Assembly (NCBI GenBank): GCA_964571195.1
Contig: CAZNAD010000019.1
Span: 1-46,969, forward strand
Source of the DNA: PALSA-1006 sp964571195
GTDB taxonomy: Bacteria; Pseudomonadota; Gammaproteobacteria; Burkholderiales; Gallionellaceae
DNA: 46,969 bases
Direction of reading: 5' to 3'
Numbering within the stretch: the stretch's first letter is position 1; every line of letters starts with the position of its first letter. The notes under the pieces are model-generated. The model ran no database searches. It was given only the letters and a program-made list of their open reading frames with translations, and had not been told where the DNA came from. The position numbers were made by a program, and so were the translations under genes. Below, piece after piece: positions 40,592 through 46,969 of the stretch.

Positions 40592-43500
40592 ATGAAGATT
40601 CCTTTTTCGATCTTCATCTGGAACCCTTTCCGTAAGGGAACCGCCCTCGGGGGGATGGAGAATAGTGCCTTACGCCAACTTTTCAACTCTCCCGACCTGC
40701 GCCGGATGATACCTGCGCTGGGAATGTCCAGCCTCTTATCCAACCTTCTGGCACTGGCGCTTCCCCTCGCGATTCTGCAAATCCTTGATCGGGTCGTCAC
40801 CAACAAATCAATAGAAACCTTAACCTTTCTGGTTATCGGGGTAGTCATCGCGCTCATTCTGGAAGAGGTTTTACGTGGTATCAATATCCAAATTACCAGT
40901 TGGCTAGGGGCTCGTTTCGAGCACAACACTAGCGTCGCGGCACTTGAACACCTGATGCGCGTCCCCCTAGAACGCTATCAACGGGATGAACCGGGGGTGC
41001 ATCAGGAAAGGGTCTTGTCCACTACCAAGGTGGCTTCTTTCTATTCAGGACAAGCCCTGCTGGTACTCTTCGATCTGCCCTTTGTGGTCATTTTCGCCAT
41101 CCTGATCTACATCATCGGCGGCTGGTTAGTCATCGTGCCTATCCTCCTGCTCCTGCTGTTTTTCTATCTGATCTACCGTTTCGGCAACTGGATGCGCGAT
41201 CAGGTGCAAAAACGCATCGTGCAAGATGACCGACGCCTAGGATTCCTGACTGAGGTCTTGTCCGGTATCTATTCGGTCAAAACGCTGACCATGGAATCGT
41301 TGATGCTACGCCGCTACGAGCGTCTACAGGAGACCAACTCCCAACTCGGTGATGCCCTGATACGCGGCAATTCGATGGCCTCCAATATGGGGATGCTGTT
41401 TTCACAGGTCATGATTGTCTCGGTCGCTTTTACCAGCGCCTGGATCGTAATTAGCGGAAAGATGACCCCCGGCGGTTTGGCGGCCTGCATGATGCTTTCC
41501 GTGCGCGCACTGCAACCCTTGCGCAGTGGATTATCCGTGTGGATGCGCTACCAGTCTTTTGTGGCCGCGACAAACCGCCTGAATCAGATATTCGAAATGC
41601 CCTACGACAACGACGAGGGCAAGCCGACACTACCCCCCGTTGAAATCGCATTGGAATTGCGCAACATCGTACTCAAGCACAAGAGTGCTGATTCGATCTC
41701 GACGATGTCGCTATCTAAGAACGTACTGTACGGTGGCGTATCCGGCGGCAAGGGAGAAGGTGGCGCAGATCTTCTGTTTTCAAATCTCGCATTACGGACA
41801 GAGCTGTTCTCCGACCTTTCGTTGAAAGTGGAGGCTGGGCAATGCATCGCCATATTAGGTGCCAGCGGCAGTGGCAAGACCAGTTTGCTGTCACTCATGA
41901 ACGGCTTGATTCAACCCTCCTCAGGTGAGGTTCTCGTGGACGGACTCCGCCTGAACGATTTTGCCAAAGGCAGTATACATAAAGAGATCGCCCTGCTCCC
42001 GCAGACCGGCACGATCATATCGGGCAACCTGCTGGAAAACATGACAATGTTCGATGACAGCCTCAACGAGGAAGCATTAATGCTCTCCAGCAAGCTGGGA
42101 CTGGACAAGATTGTCGCCGGCATGAAGCTCGGATATGAGACCAATGTCGGAGAAGGTGTCGCAGACACCCTTCCGTCTGGAGTGCGGCAAGTCATCACCA
42201 TCATCCGCGCACTAGTGCGCCACCCCAGCGTCATTCTGTTCGACGAAACCAATATCGCACTCGATATGCGCATGGACCAACTGTTGCGCGACTATCTGGA
42301 AGAACTGAAAGGATCGCGCACGATTGTGCTGGTCACACATCGACCGTCTCTGGTTAAACTGGCAGATAAGACCTATTCACTGGTGAACGGGCGACTGTAC
42401 GAAGGCGTGATTGAGGAACCCGCGATCAAATCGGTTGCCGCACCGGCTCCGGCGGATATCGTGACCACATTAGAGCGCCCCCAGATTACCGAGCATCTGT
42501 CCGACGTCATCCATCGCCAATTCGACGATGATTCAGATCTTTCCATCTGCCTGCTGCCCCTGTTGCATGCATTGGAATGGCAGGGACAACCGCGAGAATT
42601 AGCGGATGCCATGCCCCATCTGGTACGACGTCTGGATGTCACCGCATTATGCGCGATCATGTCCAGTCTGGAGCTTTTCCCAAAACATCTCGACGGCAAA
42701 TTGGCGCTGCTCGACTCCCGCCTGATGCCTTGTCTGTTCATCCCACACGACAAACCAGCCATGCTGATCCTCGAGCGCTTGTCCAATGGCAAGCTGCGCA
42801 TATTCGACAGCACCCTGCGTGCCGAAACAGAGCTGATGCCCAGCACGGAAACCGGCGAAATTCTTCTCTTTCAGGAAACGGATGCACCGGCAAAATCCAG
42901 GCGTACGGAGACAAGCTGGCTTGCGGGTCTGTTAGCACGCTTCCAGAGCCATATTTTGATGGCCTTTGTCCTGACTATCGCCGGCGCATTGCTGGCGTTG
43001 GCAGCCCCTCTGTTCGTCAGAGCGATTCTGGATGTGGTACTCCCTTCCGGCGACATCGTCATGGGCTCCTTTCTGCTGATCGGTGCCGCAGTCGCCATCA
43101 CGGTAGACAGTCTGCTACGCAATCTCAAAAGCCAGATTATGGCCTTCATCGGAGGTCGTTTCGAATACATACTCGGCAACACCCTGTTTCAGCGCATCAT
43201 CAACCTGCCGGCCTCTGCCTCGGACGGTGCCAGTGTCAGCAATCAGGTAGGCCGTTTCAAAAACTTGGAAAGTCTGCGTGATTTTTTCCTTGGCCCAGCC
43301 TCTCTTCTGATTTTTGAACTCCCCTCGACCTTAGTGTTGTTGTTGGCTATTGCCGTTCTAAATCCCTGGGTACTATTGGTCATACTGGCTTCGGTAATTT
43401 TCTACGGCCTGCTCTGGCTCTTCACCCGCAAACCAAGCGAAGCATCCGTTGCCAAATCGGGAACGGTATCCACCGCTCGATGGGAATTTCTGAGTGAAGC

Positions 43501-44602
43501 ATTAACCGATATGAGTTCGATCCGCGCTGTCGGTGCCAATACATCCTGGATCAGCCGGTTCCGCGACTTGAGCGGGAAAGCGGTTATGGCCAACTATAAC
43601 AACAGCGTATTACACGCCCGCATCAACAGCGCAGCTCAACTGATCAGCTCAGCAACCGGACTGATGGCCTTGGCGGTGTCAGCCTATTTTACGATACAGG
43701 GCGATATCAGCGGCGGCACTATGGTGGCGACCATGATGATCCTGTGGCGCGTCACGGGACCATTACAGAACATCTTCTTAGCAGCCGCCTCGGTGGTTCA
43801 TATCCGCTCCAGCATCCGTCAGGTGGAGAATTTGATGCGACTGCGCGGCGAATCGGACATCGGCGTATTTCAAACCATAGGCACGGTAACTGGGGGGACA
43901 CTTAGTTTCTCGCGTGTCTCTTTTCGCTATATGAACGATGCCGACCCCGCGCTGCTGGGCGTGTCCTTCTCCGTCGCACCAGGGCAAGTAATTACCATTG
44001 CGGGTGGAAACGGCTCTGGAAAATCAACTGTAATTAAACTAATCGAACGTATTTATATTCCGCAAGCCGGAACGATCCGCATCAACAACGTGGACATCCG
44101 CCAACTGACCGCTGCCGATCTGCGTGCCAAAATCAGTTACATGCCACAAAACTGTGAGTTGTTCTATGGCACCATTGCCCAGAATCTGCGCCTGGCTTAT
44201 CCAACCGCATCGGATGCCGAGCTGGACTGGGCCGTGGAAATGGCCGGATTGACCGAAGATATCGCCGCTCTTCCGCAAGGTTTTAACACTCGCGTATCCA
44301 GCAGCCGAGCATCCCATCAGGCGCATGGTTTCCGCCAGCGGCTCTCGCTAGCGCGTACAATGCTCAAACCGGCCGACATCGTGCTGCTTGACGAACCTGG
44401 CAATGGCATGGATGAGGCCGGCGAAACCGCTCTGACGCGCTGCATCGAATGGCTGCGAGGAAAATCTACCGTCATCATCGTTTCGCACCGACCGGCGCAC
44501 ATGCGTCTGGCCGACAGTATCATTCTGATGCAACGCGGCAATATGATCGCAATGGGGCCGTTTGATAAAATCAAAGATAAAGTGATGGCGGAGTTGACCT
44601 GA
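40592..44602 (+). CDS. Single-chain double ABC exporter of a type I secretion system
   Basis: A 1336-residue inner-membrane protein holding two exporter halves in tandem. Half one (about 20-620) has a transmembrane domain and an NBD with Walker A ASGSGKTS (about 422), Walker B VILFDET (about 546) and the H-loop THRPS. Half two (about 640-1336) starts with a cysteine-free C39-like domain as in LapB-type transporters. A second transmembrane domain and an NBD follow, with Walker A GGNGSGKST (about 1138), Walker B IVLLDEPG and SHRPA. The LSGGQ signatures are abnormal in both: LPSGVRQ and QAHGFRQ. Bacterial T1SS exporters are normally homodimers of about 700 residues, so fusion is unusual. The start at 40592 lacks a clear ribosome-binding site; ATG 40655 is an alternative. 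Confidence 0.88.
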   Translation: MKIPFSIFIWNPFRKGTALGGMENSALRQLFNSPDLRRMIPALGMSSLLSNLLALALPLAILQILDRVVTNKSIETLTFLVIGVVIALILEEVLRGINIQITSWLGARFEHNTSVAALEHLMRVPLERYQRDEPGVHQERVLSTTKVASFYSGQALLVLFDLPFVVIFAILIYIIGGWLVIVPILLLLLFFYLIYRFGNWMRDQVQKRIVQDDRRLGFLTEVLSGIYSVKTLTMESLMLRRYERLQETNSQLGDALIRGNSMASNMGMLFSQVMIVSVAFTSAWIVISGKMTPGGLAACMMLSVRALQPLRSGLSVWMRYQSFVAATNRLNQIFEMPYDNDEGKPTLPPVEIALELRNIVLKHKSADSISTMSLSKNVLYGGVSGGKGEGGADLLFSNLALRTELFSDLSLKVEAGQCIAILGASGSGKTSLLSLMNGLIQPSSGEVLVDGLRLNDFAKGSIHKEIALLPQTGTIISGNLLENMTMFDDSLNEEALMLSSKLGLDKIVAGMKLGYETNVGEGVADTLPSGVRQVITIIRALVRHPSVILFDETNIALDMRMDQLLRDYLEELKGSRTIVLVTHRPSLVKLADKTYSLVNGRLYEGVIEEPAIKSVAAPAPADIVTTLERPQITEHLSDVIHRQFDDDSDLSICLLPLLHALEWQGQPRELADAMPHLVRRLDVTALCAIMSSLELFPKHLDGKLALLDSRLMPCLFIPHDKPAMLILERLSNGKLRIFDSTLRAETELMPSTETGEILLFQETDAPAKSRRTETSWLAGLLARFQSHILMAFVLTIAGALLALAAPLFVRAILDVVLPSGDIVMGSFLLIGAAVAITVDSLLRNLKSQIMAFIGGRFEYILGNTLFQRIINLPASASDGASVSNQVGRFKNLESLRDFFLGPASLLIFELPSTLVLLLAIAVLNPWVLLVILASVIFYGLLWLFTRKPSEASVAKSGTVSTARWEFLSEALTDMSSIRAVGANTSWISRFRDLSGKAVMANYNNSVLHARINSAAQLISSATGLMALAVSAYFTIQGDISGGTMVATMMILWRVTGPLQNIFLAAASVVHIRSSIRQVENLMRLRGESDIGVFQTIGTVTGGTLSFSRVSFRYMNDADPALLGVSFSVAPGQVITIAGGNGSGKSTVIKLIERIYIPQAGTIRINNVDIRQLTAADLRAKISYMPQNCELFYGTIAQNLRLAYPTASDAELDWAVEMAGLTEDIAALPQGFNTRVSSSRASHQAHGFRQRLSLARTMLKPADIVLLDEPGNGMDEAGETALTRCIEWLRGKSTVIIVSHRPAHMRLADSIILMQRGNMIAMGPFDKIKDKVMAELT

Positions 44603-44603
44603 G

Positions 44604-45986
44604 ATGTTTTTCAAGAAGCGGCCGAAAAAGCAAGAAATCGACCTGGAAAATGGAGAAGTTCCATTCAAGCCGCCATTAGGCGCAAGGGAACGCAGCCTTC
44701 TTTCCGAAAGCATACATATCGAAGAGGAGCTTGTTCCGGCCTTCGTACGCCCCATCCTTTACTTGGTCGGGGCCTTGATTTTGATATTTCTGGTGTGGGC
44801 AGCACTGACCCGTATGAAAGAAGTCGCACGAGCACCTGGCGAAGTCATGCCCTCAGGTAGCGTCAAGCTGGTTCAGCATCTGGATGGAGGCATCGTAGCG
44901 GAAATTCTGACCGAAGAACGCAAGCTGGTCGAACAAGGTGACATCTTACTCCGCATGGATGGTACCCAGGCTTCCGCAGACTATAAACAGATGACGGCCC
45001 GCCTTGATTCCTTGCGTCTGCGCGAAGAACGCCTAGAAGCATTCACCGAGGAAAGAAAACCTGACTTTGCCTCGTTAGGCATAGATCAACCGGAAATGAT
45101 TTCTTCCCAGCATAATATCTATATCACTCAAATTGATACATTGAAATCATCCCTTTCAATACTTGATCGCCAGATTGCTCAACGCAAACAACGTGTCCAT
45201 CAGCTTAAGCTGGCTCTTGATGTCGCCAAGGAACAACAGGCTCTGACAGGCGAACTTGCTGCAATGCGGGAGAATCTAGCCTCTAGGCAGTTGGTCAACC
45301 GTACTGTTCTGCTGGAAACCAGACGCGCCAAAGCAACAGCCTCCGGGGAGGTGAACCGGATCACCGAAGAGATTGGAGTTACCGAAAATGAATTAGCGGA
45401 AAGCATCAATCGCCGCATTGATACGGTTAATCAATCACGCCGCGATGCACTGGCAGAACTAGGATCGATACGTGCAGAGATCGCCGAAGTGGAAGAGACA
45501 CTCCAACGCCTACTGGCACGTGTAAACCGGCTTGAGGTTCGCGCCCCGATTCGCGGTCACGTGTTTGACGTAAAAGTACAAAACGTCGGTCAGGTTGTCC
45601 AACCTGGAGCCTTACTCATGCAAGTTGTTTCAGACAATGCCGTACTTGAGGCGGAAGTCCGTATATCACCTAGAGATATTGGTTTTGTCAGGGTTGGACA
45701 ACCCGTTAACCTGCGTGTGACCAGCTACGACTACTCCAGATTCGGCTTCGTCAAAGGACGTCTGAAGCGGGTCAGTGCCTCCAGCATGGTGGGAGAAAAT
45801 AAAACGACCTATTATCAAGGCTTAATCGAGCTGGACAATCCCTATGTCGGCAACACACCCGGACGCAATCTATTGCAACCGGGTATGAGTGTAGAGGCCG
45901 AAATCCTAACCGGAGAAAAAACCCTTCTTGTATATCTAGTTAAGCCGTTGATTGATGTTGTCTCCATGTCATTCCATGAGCGCTAG
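44604..45986 (+). CDS. HlyD-family membrane fusion protein of the type I secretion system
   Basis: A 460-residue periplasmic adaptor that joins the ABC exporter to the outer-membrane channel. A single membrane segment lies at about 47-68. The first lipoyl half-motif (APGEVMPSGSVKLVQHLDGGIV) comes near residue 75, long coiled coils at about 120-310, and the second lipoyl half (RAPIRGHVFDVKV) and beta barrel (YSRFGFVKGRL) after about 310. It starts one base after the ABC gene stop. LapC/PrtE-type relatives serve large RTX adhesins, agreeing with the repetitive gene downstream. Confidence 0.93.
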   Translation: MFFKKRPKKQEIDLENGEVPFKPPLGARERSLLSESIHIEEELVPAFVRPILYLVGALILIFLVWAALTRMKEVARAPGEVMPSGSVKLVQHLDGGIVAEILTEERKLVEQGDILLRMDGTQASADYKQMTARLDSLRLREERLEAFTEERKPDFASLGIDQPEMISSQHNIYITQIDTLKSSLSILDRQIAQRKQRVHQLKLALDVAKEQQALTGELAAMRENLASRQLVNRTVLLETRRAKATASGEVNRITEEIGVTENELAESINRRIDTVNQSRRDALAELGSIRAEIAEVEETLQRLLARVNRLEVRAPIRGHVFDVKVQNVGQVVQPGALLMQVVSDNAVLEAEVRISPRDIGFVRVGQPVNLRVTSYDYSRFGFVKGRLKRVSASSMVGENKTTYYQGLIELDNPYVGNTPGRNLLQPGMSVEAEILTGEKTLLVYLVKPLIDVVSMSFHER

Positions 45987-46107
45987 GACTATAACTTTTG
46001 GCTGTCTACCATCTTGCCATTTCCCCCTATAGTATGGACTCAGTGAAGAATTCAATGGATCGTTCCAGCTAAACGAGGGGACGATTAATTCAGAGAGGCG
46101 ATACATC

Positions 46108-46969
46108 ATGGCTAGCGACAACGAAAACGGCACCCCAAATACCGAACCCGCAGTCAACGTAAATACCGCAGCAGATCAGCTCGCCGTCTCTTTTGACGAG
46201 ATGACTTCACTAAGTGCGGGCGGGGATAATACGGGAGAAACACTCGGTCAAGCTGACAGCAGCGGGAACGTTCAAGTGCGGGTCGATGGTGCAGGCAATG
46301 AAAACATCCAGTCCGATTTGCGTAAGAACGAAGCGCTGGATCGTGTCAAAGTTGACTCTGGCAACATCAGTGAAGATAGTCTCAGTGTCAAAGCTCAAGC
46401 AATCACAAACAACGGAAAAACCGCTGCGGCTATCGACTCCAATAGTAGCGGCCAACAGACCGCAGTACCTTTTGTCGACCTAACCCTTCCCCAAGAGGAT
46501 GCTGCGGTATCGAATTCGGCCAATGCAACTGGCATGACGAAGACGGGGGCGTCAGATTTCGCCAACACAACAAGCAACTCATCGGCTGCACAAGCGCCTA
46601 ATAGCAGCGGAAGCCCCTCTGGCAACCCTGCTCCAAACACAAATGAGGGCAGCGCATCTGTCCCACCAACCTCAGAAGCGGCACTAGCAGCCGACACATC
46701 GTCTGCGGCAAACTCAGGAACTCCTCCTAGTGTAACGGGGTCAGCACCAGTCAACACGACCGCTCCAGTCTCGACCACGGCTCCTGTCTCGACCACGGCT
46801 CCTGTCTCGACTACGGCTCCTGTCTCGACCACAGCTCCGGTCTCAACGACTGCTCCGGTTTCAACCACAGCTCCGGTTTCGACTACCGCTCCGGTTTCGA
46901 CTACCGCTCCGATTTCGACTACCGCTCCGATTTCGACTACCGCCCCAGTCTCGACGACAGCCCCTGTCT
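46108..46969 (+). CDS. Start of a large repetitive secreted protein, candidate type I secretion substrate (partial)
   Basis: The frame from ATG 46108 (AGAGGCGATACATC upstream) stays open to the window edge, 287 codons so far. There is no Sec signal peptide, as expected of a type I substrate, whose signal is C-terminal. The first 150 residues are acidic and rich in Asn, Ser, Asp and Ala. About 60 Ser/Ala/Thr-rich residues follow, and then APVSTT hexapeptide repeats from residue 213. This suggests an adhesin- or mucin-like surface protein, the Thr/Ser/Pro linker being a candidate for glycosylation. It follows HlyD by 121 bases. No calcium-binding RTX repeats lie in the visible part. Confidence 0.8.
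   Translation, partial: MASDNENGTPNTEPAVNVNTAADQLAVSFDEMTSLSAGGDNTGETLGQADSSGNVQVRVDGAGNENIQSDLRKNEALDRVKVDSGNISEDSLSVKAQAITNNGKTAAAIDSNSSGQQTAVPFVDLTLPQEDAAVSNSANATGMTKTGASDFANTTSNSSAAQAPNSSGSPSGNPAPNTNEGSASVPPTSEAALAADTSSAANSGTPPSVTGSAPVNTTAPVSTTAPVSTTAPVSTTAPVSTTAPVSTTAPVSTTAPVSTTAPVSTTAPISTTAPISTTAPVSTTAPV
46744..46969 (+). repeat. Tandem 18-bp coding repeats (APVSTT)
   Basis: Twelve complete 18-base units and a ten-base partial unit run to the window end, each encoding APVSTT or a near variant (APVNTT once, APISTT twice). Third-codon positions vary between units, so the protein sequence is conserved while DNA drifts. Such arrays can change length by slippage or recombination. The array continues outside the window. 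Confidence 0.95.

Noticed and set aside
46395..46868. Minus-strand ORF with VVETGA repeats
   Set aside because: It is the reverse of the APVSTT-coding array. The plus frame has a start codon, ribosome-binding site and operon context, so the plus strand is the gene.
46744..46969. CRISPR-like array
   Set aside because: Units are 18 bases, abut without spacers and keep a reading frame; they are coding repeats.

Overview
The window looks like the chromosome of a Gram-negative betaproteobacterium. The gene set (LolCD, Tex, a CobD/CbiB-family membrane protein, a CysB-controlled sulfate operon with a DUF934 gene, CheY-CheZ, and the tail of a probable HpnE) suggests the Nitrosomonadales, perhaps close to Gallionellaceae such as Sideroxydans. 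That placement is inferred from gene content only. There is no rRNA, tRNA or CRISPR array. Gene boundaries are tight, with many one- to eight-base stop/start overlaps.

Layout: 1-752 holds the end of a probable hpnE, then a lone integron-type gene cassette (272-746) with its own attC site and a small zinc-ribbon protein. 889-5305 carries lolC-lolD, a dispersed palindromic repeat and tex. 5364-10526 (minus strand) is an operon of an adenylate cyclase-PilZ protein, an exported FGE-fold protein, and a fusion of metallo-beta-lactamase, two cNMP-binding domains and hemerythrin. 10633-19477 is a central-carbon block: gnd-zwf-glk on the minus strand with pgl divergent, then glgC-GH57-malQ for glycogen or maltodextrin turnover. 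19592-21488 is an RNA helicase with a 200-base leader and a perfect 26-bp palindromic terminator. 21502-26830 holds a PilZ-like orphan, amtB with a sigma-54 promoter and an NtrC-like site, a cNMP protein with a Nudix hydrolase, a 50-residue small ORF, an alpha/beta hydrolase and a CobD-like membrane protein. 26919-33222 is an assimilatory sulfate operon (TauE, a small protein, cysI, DUF934, cysH, cysD, cysN) divergent from a CysB-type regulator. cysH has a duplicated, element-interrupted 3' end. 34266-36070 holds a nitroreductase, cheY and cheZ.

36272 to the window edge is a type I secretion operon. Its parts are an outer-membrane lipoprotein channel with two fused SPOR-like repeats, an HTH/pseudo-cyclase/ATPase regulator, a 1336-residue protein holding two complete ABC transporter halves with unusual signature motifs, an HlyD-type adaptor, and the start of a very repetitive secreted protein. 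That last gene has STTAPV-type hexapeptide repeats and runs off the window.

The two most distinctive systems are the cyclase / FGE / MBL-cNMP-hemerythrin operon, a candidate pathway linking oxygen or redox state to cyclic nucleotides, and the type I secretion locus with its single-chain double ABC transporter and co-transcribed ATPase regulator. The solitary integron cassette is the clearest trace of recent gene capture.
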